From JAJDTQ01 sp965204235 (lineage in GTDB: Bacteria > Desulfobacterota > Binatia > UBA9968 > JAJDTQ01), in contig OZ241979.1 in assembly GCA_965204235.1 (NCBI GenBank), positions 3,286,001 through 3,350,000 on the forward strand: a stretch of 64,000 bases of DNA, read 5' to 3'. Shown here piece after piece: positions 31,836 through 39,790 of the stretch (position 1 is its first letter; each line of letters starts with the position of its first letter). A program made the translations under genes and the position numbers. The notes under the pieces are model-generated. The model saw only the letters and a program-made list of their open reading frames with translations. It was not told the origin of the DNA and searched no databases.

Positions 31836-33590
31836 TCAGCGGAGGTGGTCATGCCAGCTCAGGAGACGCCGGCCGGCAAAGGCGATCACGAACGACACCG
31901 CGATCAGGATCACCGAGAGGGCGTAGGCCACGCCCACCTCGCCCTCGTGGTACTGGGTCCAGATGAGGGTGCTGAGGACGGTGTTGTTGGACGACGCCAG
32001 CAGCACCGCGGCCGACAGCTCCCGGATGCTGTGCAGGGCGACCCACAACCACAGGCTCACCAGGGCGGGCAACAGGATCGGCACGATGACCTTCCTCAGG
32101 GTCATGCGGAACGAAGCGCCGCAGGTGTAGGAGGCTTCCTCCAACTCCTTGTGGATCTGGACCTGGGAGGCGATCATGGCGCGCGACCCGTACGACAGGT
32201 AGCGGGTGATGTGGGCCACGGCGATGATCCAGACGGTGCCGTAGATGCCCACCGGCGCGGACAGATAGACGAGGATGAGGGCCAGGCCGATGATGACCGA
32301 GGGGACCGCGATGGGCGTGAAGGTGGCGAGGTTGAGCACGGAGCTCAGCCGTCCCGGAAAGCGGACCACGATCCACGCCGCCACCGTGCAGATCAGCGCG
32401 GTGACCGTGGCCGCGGTGAAGACCACCACGCCGGTGTTCCAGAACGCGCCGAGGAAGTCCTCGTCGTCGAACGTGGTGTAGTAGTTCTCCAGGGACAACT
32501 GCTCCACCAGCTCCCAGGAAGGAGGCTGGTAGTAGGCCAGCAGGCTGCCCCAGGCGAGCACGATGACCGGCAGCACGATGGCCAGGACCATGTATCCGGC
32601 GAAGAACAGCGTGCCGGCGTAGCGCCACTTCCCCAGATCGACGATGGAGGGGCGGTAGCCGCGGCCTGTGATGGTGGTGTATTTCTCGCCGGCGCCCAGG
32701 ACCTTCAGGTAGAGATAGACGAGTATGGCGCTCAGCACCAGCACCAGCGCGGCCAGGGCGCTGGCGATGCCGTAGTCCGGGAGGTCGCCCGTGGGCGGAT
32801 GGACGGCCCAGAAGATCTTGGTGCTGAACACCAGGATGCCGGCCTGGAGCCCGATGACGCCGGGGATCTCGAAGGCTTCGATGGCGATGATGAAGAACCA
32901 GATCAGCGCGGCGAAGAAGGCCGGGTAAACCAGGGGCAGTGTGACCCGGCGGAAGGTGGCGTACCAGCTTGCGCCCGAGACCAGGCTGGCGTCCTCGAAG
33001 GAAGGGTCGAGGTTGCGGATGGACGGGGCGAGGATCAGGAACACGGTGGGCGTCATGGAGAGGCCCATGACGAACGACATGCCGGACAGGGTGAAGATGT
33101 CGAGAGGTCCTTCCTCGCCTTCCATGCCCGTCAGCGCCCGCAGGACGATGTTGACGAGGCCGATCTTCGGGTCCAGCAGACGCTCCCATCCCAGGGCCGA
33201 GATCATGGGCGGTATGGCCATGGGGACCAGGATGAGGCCGTACATGAGTTGTCGGCCCGGAGTGTTGGTGCGCTCCACCAGCCACGCCAGAGGGAACGCG
33301 AAGAAGAAACCGACGGCGATGGCGCCGGCGCCGAACAGCAGGGTGTTGGACAGCAGCTCGTAGGTGCCGGGGTCCAGATAGACTTCCAGGTAGTTGGCGA
33401 CCGTGTAGCGGGCGGCGTGGGCCAGGGGCTCGGCCTGGAAGGAGGTCACCGCCACCATGACCACCGGGGCCAGCACCAGCCACAGCACCACGATCAGCGT
33501 GGCCCAGGACAGGAGGGAGCGTTCGTTGAACCGGGGGGCGATGGTCTCCCACCCCCATGGTTTGGCGGCGACGGCGTTGTCCGGGGGCAT
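31836..33590 (-). CDS. ABC transporter permease, two-domain FbpB/AfuB type
   Basis: This 584-residue inner-membrane protein has about twelve hydrophobic spans and two copies of the permease docking motif (ASLVSGASWYATFRRVTLPL and ASYTCGASFRMTLRKVIVPI). This doubled arrangement is typical of ferric iron (FbpB/AfuB) and related importers. The binding protein gene lies upstream across a strong hairpin, and no ATPase gene is found in the set. Cargo could be iron, an organic acid or another small compound. Confidence 0.87.
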   Translation of the reverse strand: MPPDNAVAAKPWGWETIAPRFNERSLLSWATLIVVLWLVLAPVVMVAVTSFQAEPLAHAARYTVANYLEVYLDPGTYELLSNTLLFGAGAIAVGFFFAFPLAWLVERTNTPGRQLMYGLILVPMAIPPMISALGWERLLDPKIGLVNIVLRALTGMEGEEGPLDIFTLSGMSFVMGLSMTPTVFLILAPSIRNLDPSFEDASLVSGASWYATFRRVTLPLVYPAFFAALIWFFIIAIEAFEIPGVIGLQAGILVFSTKIFWAVHPPTGDLPDYGIASALAALVLVLSAILVYLYLKVLGAGEKYTTITGRGYRPSIVDLGKWRYAGTLFFAGYMVLAIVLPVIVLAWGSLLAYYQPPSWELVEQLSLENYYTTFDDEDFLGAFWNTGVVVFTAATVTALICTVAAWIVVRFPGRLSSVLNLATFTPIAVPSVIIGLALILVYLSAPVGIYGTVWIIAVAHITRYLSYGSRAMIASQVQIHKELEEASYTCGASFRMTLRKVIVPILLPALVSLWLWVALHSIRELSAAVLLASSNNTVLSTLIWTQYHEGEVGVAYALSVILIAVSFVIAFAGRRLLSWHDHLR

Positions 33591-33631
33591 ACGAGGGGTT
33601 CCGGGACGGTGGGACGATGCGGAGGGCCCGG

Positions 33632-33677
33632 AGGCGCGGCCCCGCGCGAGTCGGCGACTCCCCGCGGGGCCGCGCCT
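33632..33677 (-). terminator. Nested stem-loop between binding-protein and permease genes
   Basis: A perfect 15-bp stem (AGGCGCGGCCCCGCG at 33632-33646 with CGCGGGGCCGCGCCT at 33663-33677) encloses a second perfect 5-bp stem GAGTC-GGC-GACTC. No T-run follows. Such hairpins between binding-protein and permease genes commonly protect the upstream mRNA or reduce read-through, giving excess binding protein. Confidence 0.7.
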
Positions 33678-33686
33678 CGCTCCGTC

Positions 33687-34727
33687 CTATTTGCCCACGA
33701 AGATCTTACGCAACCGGTTCTGCCACTCCTTCTCCTGCCGGGCGGTCTTCACGTTGAGGGCCGTGGCCACCGTGCGGGTCTTCGACGCCGCCAGCAGCTT
33801 GCCGGTCTCGCTTCGGGATTCCAGGCTGGTCAGCGCCCGGAAGGAGTGCTTCTCCATGATCTTCCCGGCTTCCGGGGTGGCCAGCCATCCCGCCATGAGC
33901 TGCGCCGCCTTGGGGTTGGCCACCTTGTTGACCGCGTAGGAGTAGAAATGGAGCACCGGGGTCACGTCCAGCCACACGTAGTCGATGGGCGCCTTCTTCA
34001 GGTTCTTCGCGGTGAGCACGCGGTTGAGGTGGATGGGGCCGAGCAACGCCTGTCCGGACACGATGGCCTCGATGACCTGGGCGCCGCCCCGGGGGGTCAG
34101 GATGGGGTCCTGGGCTTTGAGCTTCGCCGCCAGGTCCATGACCTTTTCCTCGCCCCAGACCTTGGGCAGGTACTGGAACGGGTGGCCGCGGGCGATGAGG
34201 ACGAGCTTCCGCCCCTTCCACTCGGGCGCCAGCATCCCCTCCCAGGTGGTAGGCACTTGGTCCCGGGAGAGCTTCTTGGTGTTGTAGGCCATGACGTACA
34301 CCAGGTCGAACCAGGGCACGAAGCGGTTGCCGAAGAGGATGCCCTCCCGAGGCACGCCAAAGGTCTTGGCGTAGTCCACGCTGGCCACGAGACCGGCGTC
34401 CAGCAGGGGCTGGCCCGAAGCCGTGGTGGTCTGGGCCACCTCGATGGTGGCGTTGCCGACCTTGGACTCGGTCAGGATGCGGCTGGCCGCGTTGGATCCC
34501 GTGGAGGCGATGACCTTCGCCTGGACTCCCGGGAAACGGTCGTTGAAGCCTTTGCGCAGGGCCCTCAGGGCCTTGGGAGGCATGCCCGCGGCCATGAGCA
34601 CCTTGCCTTCCTTCTTTGCTTCCTCGTACAGCGCCTGGATCTCCGCGGAGTCCGCCCCCAGGGCGTTGGCGGCCCCGAGGGTGAGGCACAAGGCTGCCGT
34701 GGTCCACAAGTTCCTTGCTCGCTTCAT
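33687..34727 (-). CDS. Extracellular solute-binding protein, AfuA/FbpA-like
   Basis: This 346-residue periplasmic protein carries a signal peptide (NLWTTAALCLTLGAANALG, cleavage near residue 26). The body (LYEEAKKEGKVLMAAG, VQAKVIASTGSNAASRI, FGNRFVPWFDLVYVMAYNTKKL, TTWEGMLAPEWKGRKL) is that of family 1 binding proteins of the iron/putrescine class. Upstream of ATG 34727 is GAAAGGAGCGG, a good ribosome site. It is the first gene of the importer string. Confidence 0.87.
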   Translation of the reverse strand: MKRARNLWTTAALCLTLGAANALGADSAEIQALYEEAKKEGKVLMAAGMPPKALRALRKGFNDRFPGVQAKVIASTGSNAASRILTESKVGNATIEVAQTTTASGQPLLDAGLVASVDYAKTFGVPREGILFGNRFVPWFDLVYVMAYNTKKLSRDQVPTTWEGMLAPEWKGRKLVLIARGHPFQYLPKVWGEEKVMDLAAKLKAQDPILTPRGGAQVIEAIVSGQALLGPIHLNRVLTAKNLKKAPIDYVWLDVTPVLHFYSYAVNKVANPKAAQLMAGWLATPEAGKIMEKHSFRALTSLESRSETGKLLAASKTRTVATALNVKTARQEKEWQNRLRKIFVGK

Positions 34728-34830
34728 GTCCGCTCCTTTCCAGATGCTCGACGGATCGGGTATCGTTCCCGTCGGATCCTGCCCGGCCCTTCCACCATAG
34801 ACCACACATCCATCACAAGTCCATCACGAG

Positions 34831-36150
34831 TCACGAATCCCGGTCGTCTTCCCCGCGGTAGCTCCTGGCCAGGATCTGCAACGGGTTGAGCGGGCGCTTT
34901 CCGGTGGCCTGCTCGATCTGGATGGCGGCCAGGGGACAGTCCGAGCAGCTCACCCGGGCGTCCGCGGCCTCAATGCCCGCGAATGCCTGCCTCCCCCATC
35001 GCAGGGACGCTTCGAAGTTCTCCCGCTTCATGGCCCAGGTGCCGTCGTGCCCCGAGCACGCCTGGACCACGGTGACTTCCGTGTCGGGCAGCAACGACAG
35101 CAGCGCGCCGGTCGTATTGCCGAGCCGCTGCGCGCGCAGGTGGCACGGCATGTGGTAGGCGATCCTGCCCGGGCCGGTCTTGAAGTCCCGGTCGAGCTTG
35201 CCTTCCGCGTGGAGCGAGGCGAGGAACGCCATCGGGTCGGTGGTGTGCTCCGCCACCTCCCGGGCCGCCTGGCTGCCCAGCATGCGTGGGTACTCGTCCC
35301 GCAGGGTCAACGAGCAGGTGGGGTTGGTGGCGACGATGGTCCGGCCCTCCGCCACGAACGGCGCCAGGAACTCCACGTTCCTCTGCGCCTGGGAGCGGGC
35401 CTTGTCCATGTCGCCGTTGTGCCAGGACGGCATGCCGCAGCACTCCCGGTACGCGAACGCCACGTCCACCCGGTTCCGGGCCATGACCTCCAGGGTGTCC
35501 ATCCCGATGCCCGGCTCGTTGTAGTTGACGAAACAGGTGGAGAAGTAGGCGACCCTGGCCGCGGGCTCCGCCACCCTCTCCTCGGCCTCGGACCGATACC
35601 GGGAGGCGAAGGTCTTCCATGCGAACCGCGGCAGCTTCTTGTCCTTGTGGATCCCCAGGGCCCCCTGCAGGAACAGGCGGTGCACCCGGTTCTCGTTCCC
35701 CCAGTTGGCCAGGGGCGCGGTGGCGGAGCCGAGCTTGCCCACCAGGTCCGGGCTGGCCAGCGTCCGGTCCGCGAGGGAGACCCCGCGCTTCCTGACCTGC
35801 TGGGCCTTCGCCCGCGCCATGAGCCGGGGGAAGTCGATGGCCCAGTCGTGGTCCCCGGGTGTGTAGGGGCAGTTGATGTTGCAGAGTTTGCACTGGAAGC
35901 AGAGGTCTACCACCTCGTCCACGTCGTCCGGTTCGAGCTTGCCGGAGTCCACCTCTGCGAACTCTTCCTCGGTGCAGTACGAGTCGATGGCGTCGAACAG
36001 CTTCGGGAAGCTGCCGCAGAACTTCACGCACAGCCGGCATTCGGAGCAGAGGTGGAAGACGCGCTCGACCTCGGAGCGCAGGTCCTTCTCGTCCCAGAAC
36101 CGGGGATCCGTGAGGTCGTAGGCGGGCGTGGCGTCGGGGACCTTCTTCAT
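34831..36150 (-). CDS. Fe-S oxidoreductase of GlpC/heterodisulfide reductase type, coupled to egtD
   Basis: This 439-residue protein has two [4Fe-4S] ferredoxin motifs (CSECRLCVKFCG near residue 33 and CFQCKLCNINCP near residue 85), then two CCG-type cysteine-rich domains (YRECCGMPSWHNGD and the second centred on MPCHLRAQRLGN and ACSGHDGTW). This is the plan of GlpC and HdrD-like electron-transfer subunits. Its ATG overlaps the egtD stop (ATGA, 36147-36150), so both are made together. No flavin partner subunit is adjacent. A redox role linked to thione or selenone chemistry is possible but only suggested by position. Confidence 0.85.
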   Translation of the reverse strand: MKKVPDATPAYDLTDPRFWDEKDLRSEVERVFHLCSECRLCVKFCGSFPKLFDAIDSYCTEEEFAEVDSGKLEPDDVDEVVDLCFQCKLCNINCPYTPGDHDWAIDFPRLMARAKAQQVRKRGVSLADRTLASPDLVGKLGSATAPLANWGNENRVHRLFLQGALGIHKDKKLPRFAWKTFASRYRSEAEERVAEPAARVAYFSTCFVNYNEPGIGMDTLEVMARNRVDVAFAYRECCGMPSWHNGDMDKARSQAQRNVEFLAPFVAEGRTIVATNPTCSLTLRDEYPRMLGSQAAREVAEHTTDPMAFLASLHAEGKLDRDFKTGPGRIAYHMPCHLRAQRLGNTTGALLSLLPDTEVTVVQACSGHDGTWAMKRENFEASLRWGRQAFAGIEAADARVSCSDCPLAAIQIEQATGKRPLNPLQILARSYRGEDDRDS

Positions 36151-37172
36151 GATGACTCCCGCGGGCTGCGGCGGAAGAGCAGCAGCGAGAACCACCGGTC
36201 GGGGTCGGTCCAGTGACCCAGGTTCTCGAGTCCGAAGCACCGGAGCTGCGTGACCAGGTCGTCCGGGTCGAACTTGCGGCTGGTCTCCACCAGTATCCTC
36301 TCGTCTCTCTTCCACGTGAAGGCGGCCCCCGGCCGCGGAAAGTCCACGCGGTGGGTCTCCTTGCTGACTCCGTACATCTCCACCTGTTCCCGCCGGCGGT
36401 TGTAGCCGCTCCGGTAGGCGATCTTCTCCGGCTGGAAGTTGGCTCCGGTAATGCGGTTGACGTTGGCGAAGCCGTTGAGGATGAAGGCCGCGGTCACGCC
36501 GCGGGAGTCGTCGTAGGCGGGCTCGATGATCTCCGGGTCCTTGATCCGGTCCACCCCCAGGAGGAGGTAGTCGTCCGGTCCCATGTGGTCGGTGAGGTGG
36601 GTGAAGAAGTGCAGCATGTCGGTGGGGCTGAAGTTGCCGATGGTGCTGCCCAGGAAGACCACGAGCTTCGGGATGTCCCGGGTGATGCTCGTGATGGCGT
36701 CCTCGAAGCGGGCTTCGAACCCGGTGAAGGCCAGCTCCGGGAACAGCTCTTCGGCCATGCGTTTCGAGGCCATGAGCGCGGTGGCGCTCACGTCCACGGG
36801 CGCGAAGGCGCCGCGGCCGCGGTTCTTGCGCAACGCCCGGAGCAGATGGACGGTCTTCCGCGAGAAGCCCGCGCCGAGCTCCACGATGCATTCCACCGGC
36901 GCCAAGTCCAGGAGGGCGTCGGCCTCCCGCTCGAGGATCGCCGCCTCGGTGCGGGTGGGGTAGTACTCGGGCAACTCGCAGATCTCCTCGAACAGGAGCG
37001 AACCCCTTTCGTCGTAGAGGTGGCGCGGTTCCAGCCAGCGGGGGCGGTCGAACAGGGTCCTGACGATGGCCGCGGCGGCGTGGTCGGATTGGCGTTCCCG
37101 TGGAGTCAGTATGGCCGGGGCGGTGACGGTCCAGGTGGTTCGGTCACGCGCCGAAAGCAGTTCGAAGGGCAT
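36147..37172 (-). CDS. egtD: EgtD: L-histidine N-alpha-methyltransferase (hercynine synthase)
   Basis: This 341-residue SAM-dependent enzyme trimethylates histidine to hercynine, the precursor of ergothioneine and selenoneine. Family sequence is clear: LYDERGSLLFEEICELPEYYPTRTEAAIL, VELGAGFSRKT (SAM loop), VDVSATAL, VFLGSTIGNFSP, LLGVDRIKDP and the histidine-site region ending ERILVETSRKF, with the conserved Glu. There is no ribosome site before ATG 37172; instead a -10 box ends only six bases upstream, implying a leaderless transcript. It is coupled to an Fe-S oxidoreductase gene. The senA-like and senB-like genes lie 21 kb away in the same window. Confidence 0.9.
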   Translation of the reverse strand: MPFELLSARDRTTWTVTAPAILTPRERQSDHAAAAIVRTLFDRPRWLEPRHLYDERGSLLFEEICELPEYYPTRTEAAILEREADALLDLAPVECIVELGAGFSRKTVHLLRALRKNRGRGAFAPVDVSATALMASKRMAEELFPELAFTGFEARFEDAITSITRDIPKLVVFLGSTIGNFSPTDMLHFFTHLTDHMGPDDYLLLGVDRIKDPEIIEPAYDDSRGVTAAFILNGFANVNRITGANFQPEKIAYRSGYNRRREQVEMYGVSKETHRVDFPRPGAAFTWKRDERILVETSRKFDPDDLVTQLRCFGLENLGHWTDPDRWFSLLLFRRSPRESS

Positions 37173-37178
37173 CGCGCC

Positions 37179-37208
37179 AATATAGAGAGGACGGCTCGGG
37201 TTTGTCCA
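37179..37208 (-). promoter_or_regulatory. Promoter of egtD, predicted leaderless start
   Basis: On the minus strand TGGACA (37208-37203, five of six) is followed after 18 bp by TATATT (37184-37179, five of six). The ATG at 37172 begins seven bases past the -10 box, where transcription would start. That explains why no Shine-Dalgarno sequence precedes egtD. Confidence 0.55.
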
Positions 37209-37243
37209 CCGGGCGCCCGTCCGCATCCCGGACGGAGCCGGGG

Positions 37244-39337
37244 TTACGGGTCCGGTTCGTCGCACCCCGGGCAGCCTCCCGGGTGCTCCCGGGGCGGAGC
37301 GGGGCGGTACAGCGTCCTGTAGAGACGGTGGTTCCGCAGCACCGCCTTCACGTACTGGCGCGTCTCCCGGTAGGGGATCCGCTCGACGAACACCACGTCG
37401 TCCCCGGAACCGAGGTTCCGGCTCCAGCGGTCCACCGCCTCCTTTCCCGCGTTGTAGGCGGCCAAGGCCTTGGCCCGGCTGTGGGAGTAGGTTTCGAGCA
37501 GTCCCTTGAGGTGGTGCACGCCGAGCCGGATGTTGAGCCGGGGGTCGAAGAGTTGCCGTTCCCGGGGTTCCGGCAGTCCCATCTTCGACGCTTCGCTGCG
37601 TGCGGTCTCGTGGAGCAACTGCATGAGACCGAGGGCGTTGGCCGGGGACACGGCGCCGGGCTCGAACCGGCTCTCCTTTCGCATGAGCGACAGCACCAGG
37701 TAGGGGTCCACGCCGTTCTCCGCGGCGCGCCGCCGGACGAGTTCCCAATAGGCGAGGGGGAAGCGGAGCCGCGAGGTTTCGGGGACCGCGGGCGACCGAA
37801 GCGCCAGGGAGAGGCTGCGGTGGTGCGCGTTGGCGTGCGCGTACTCGCGCATGAGCAACCGTTTCAGGCCCGGCGTTCCCCTGGCGTGCCGCCGTACCCG
37901 GTCGAGCTCGGGATGGGCGAGTCGGTCCAGGCCGAGCCGGGTCAGCGTCCGCGCGCGAGCGAGGTGGAACCTGGCCCGGTCCCCCAGGGGCGGGTCGCCG
38001 GTCCCTTCCCCGGCGCGGCTCCCGGCGGGCGGCGCATCGGGCAGGGCGGCGCCGAGGACCGCCAGCCGCCGCAGCGCGAGACCCGCGTAGTAGGACTCCG
38101 GCCGGTCCTCCACCAGGCGCCGGTACGTGCGCTCGGCCGCGGCGCGGTCCTCCAGCCTCTCCGCGGTCCGGGCGGCCCAGAAGGAAGCGGCCGTGCGGAA
38201 GTTGCCGGGCCTGCGGGCGATGCCGCGGAAGACGGCTCCGGCCGCCGGGTAGTCGGACCTCAGGTAGTGGATCCATGCCAGGCGCCACGCCGCGTCGTCA
38301 TGGAACCGGCTGAAGCGGCGGTCCTTTGCGGACGCCCGGAGGTAGCCGCGTACGGCCTCCTGCCATCGTCCCATGGACTCGTGGATACGGGCCGTGACGT
38401 AAACCGCGTAGTTCCCGTAGGGGTGGTGGGGATACTCCTTCCCGTACCGACGCAGGGTTTCCAACGCCTTGGCGTCGTCGTCCCGGTTCCACTGGATGGT
38501 GGCGATCCGTACCAGCGCCGTCCCGGCCTCGGCGTTTCCCGGATAACGCCTGACCAGTTCGCCCAGGACCTGCTCCTCCCTGTCCCGTTGCCGCAGCTTG
38601 CGATAGACCGCGGCGAGGCCCTCCAGGGACAGTCGGCGGAAATTGGTTTCCCGCAGGATGCGCCGGTAGACGTCGGCGGCCGCGGAGTAGTCGCGTTCCC
38701 GTCGGAGCAGCCGGGCTTCCCGCAGCATGGGGTCGGCGCCGCGGAGACCGAGTCGCCGCGGATGCTTGCGCCGCAACTCCCGCACTCTTTCCCGGGCTCG
38801 TCTGCTCCACGCGGAGCGGGGCGCGCGCCCGCGGGCTTCCTGGTGGAAGGCGTATGCCTGCGGACTTTCGCCGATGGCCTCGTGGGCCCGGCCCAGGTAG
38901 TAAGCGGCCCTGGCCCGGGCCGTTTTCCCCGACGCCGTTCTTCGTTGCGCTTCCGCCCGGCGGATGGCGGCGCCGTACCTCTCCTGCGCCAAGTCGAGCT
39001 CGATGAGCTCGAAAGGGGACTCCGCGGCCCAGAGGCTCCGGGGATGGGAGTCCTTCAACCGCGTCCAGTAGTCCCGCGCTTGGTCATGGCGTTCCGCGTC
39101 CGAGGCGATCCTTCCCAGGTAATACAGGGCATAGTCTCCCAGGACGAAGTCGGCGTCCGACAGGGCGCGCCGGAAGAGGGGTTCCGCGCTCGAACGTTCC
39201 CCCGCGGCGTAATGCCGGTAGCCTCGGACGAACGCCGCCTCCGCTTCCGTCGAAGCCCGCTCCGCAGCCGGGGCGGGACCCGCGGACAGCACCAGCAGAA
39301 GGAGCCGCGAGAGCCAATGAAGGAAACTCGGAACCAT
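37244..39337 (-). CDS. slt: Soluble lytic murein transglycosylase (GH23)
   Basis: This 697-residue periplasmic enzyme cleaves peptidoglycan glycan strands to anhydromuropeptides. A short hydrophobic signal (LHWLSRLLLLVLSAGPAPA) is followed by about 500 residues of helical TPR-like repeats (YALYYLGRIASD, RAAYYLGRAHEA) and the SLT domain. The catalytic Glu is near residue 555 (SLMRKESRFEPGAVS), with GLMQL and YNAG motifs after it. The only reasonable start, ATG 39337, lies inside a MITE-like repeat, which thus supplies the first five or so codons. The reading frame stays open far upstream through repeat sequence; that part is not protein-like. Confidence 0.88.
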   Translation of the reverse strand: MVPSFLHWLSRLLLLVLSAGPAPAAERASTEAEAAFVRGYRHYAAGERSSAEPLFRRALSDADFVLGDYALYYLGRIASDAERHDQARDYWTRLKDSHPRSLWAAESPFELIELDLAQERYGAAIRRAEAQRRTASGKTARARAAYYLGRAHEAIGESPQAYAFHQEARGRAPRSAWSRRARERVRELRRKHPRRLGLRGADPMLREARLLRRERDYSAAADVYRRILRETNFRRLSLEGLAAVYRKLRQRDREEQVLGELVRRYPGNAEAGTALVRIATIQWNRDDDAKALETLRRYGKEYPHHPYGNYAVYVTARIHESMGRWQEAVRGYLRASAKDRRFSRFHDDAAWRLAWIHYLRSDYPAAGAVFRGIARRPGNFRTAASFWAARTAERLEDRAAAERTYRRLVEDRPESYYAGLALRRLAVLGAALPDAPPAGSRAGEGTGDPPLGDRARFHLARARTLTRLGLDRLAHPELDRVRRHARGTPGLKRLLMREYAHANAHHRSLSLALRSPAVPETSRLRFPLAYWELVRRRAAENGVDPYLVLSLMRKESRFEPGAVSPANALGLMQLLHETARSEASKMGLPEPRERQLFDPRLNIRLGVHHLKGLLETYSHSRAKALAAYNAGKEAVDRWSRNLGSGDDVVFVERIPYRETRQYVKAVLRNHRLYRTLYRPAPPREHPGGCPGCDEPDP

Positions 39338-39432
39338 TGCCCCCGTTCGTCCTGAGCGTAGCGAAGCGGAGCCGAAGGACGCGCTTTCCCGTCGGGAGAG
39401 GCGCCTCGAACCGGAATGGATCAGAGGTTCCT
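39321..39432. repeat. MITE-like dispersed repeat, complete copy, overlapping slt start
   Basis: This is a full 112-bp copy from AGGAAACTCGGAACCATTGC to CAGAGGTTCCT. The two ends are imperfect inverted repeats of about 21 bp (consensus AGGAAnCTCnGnnCGATTnC). Inner palindromes are GAGGCGCCTC and a CCCGTCGGG variant of CCCATGGG. It covers the slt start codon. Confidence 0.85.
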
Positions 39433-39583
39433 GAACGCGCTTTTCCATCGGCCAGTGTCCCGGACGACGCCTTGCGCCGATTGTAACAAGCCGGGAGCCG
39501 CGGGGTAAGGAGCCGCGGCGCGGTACGAGGCCGCCGGCTGCGCCCGCGTTCGGTCCCGCTCCGGTACACTCCGACAATGCCTG

Positions 39584-39592
39584 TGATATACT
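39584..39592 (+). promoter_or_regulatory. Extended -10 promoter for yggS-yggT
   Basis: TGATATACT is a perfect extended -10 (TGn plus TATACT, five of six positions). No clear -35 box is needed for this class. A start near 39599 would put the next repeat copy (39605-39719) in the leader of yggS. Confidence 0.45.
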
Positions 39593-39604
39593 GGAACATA
39601 CGGA

Positions 39605-39719
39605 AGGAAACTCGGAACGATTGCCTTGCCCCGTTCGTCCTGAGCGTAGCAAAGCGAAGTCGAAGGACGCGCTTTCCCATGGGAGAGGCGCCTCGAACCG
39701 GAATCGAACAGAGGTTCCT
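39605..39719. repeat. MITE-like dispersed repeat, complete copy
   Basis: This 115-bp copy runs from AGGAAACTCGGAACGATTGC to ACAGAGGTTCCT and has 16 matches in 21 positions between its inverted ends. It is in the same orientation as the copy at 39321, only 172 bp away, so the two could recombine. It contains the GAGGCGCCTC and CCCATGGG palindromes. Confidence 0.85.
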
Positions 39720-39757
39720 GAAACGAGTCCTGCATGAGCGGGGGAGCTCCGGGCGCA

Positions 39758-39771
39758 GGGGGGGGGGGGGG
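39758..39771 (+). repeat. Poly-G tract of 14 in the yggS leader
   Basis: Fourteen G residues in a row lie 19 bp before the yggS ATG. Such tracts slip in replication and can alter promoter spacing or translation; they are also prone to sequencing length errors. Confidence 0.8.
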
Positions 39772-39790
39772 CCGGGCATGGGGCGGTCCG

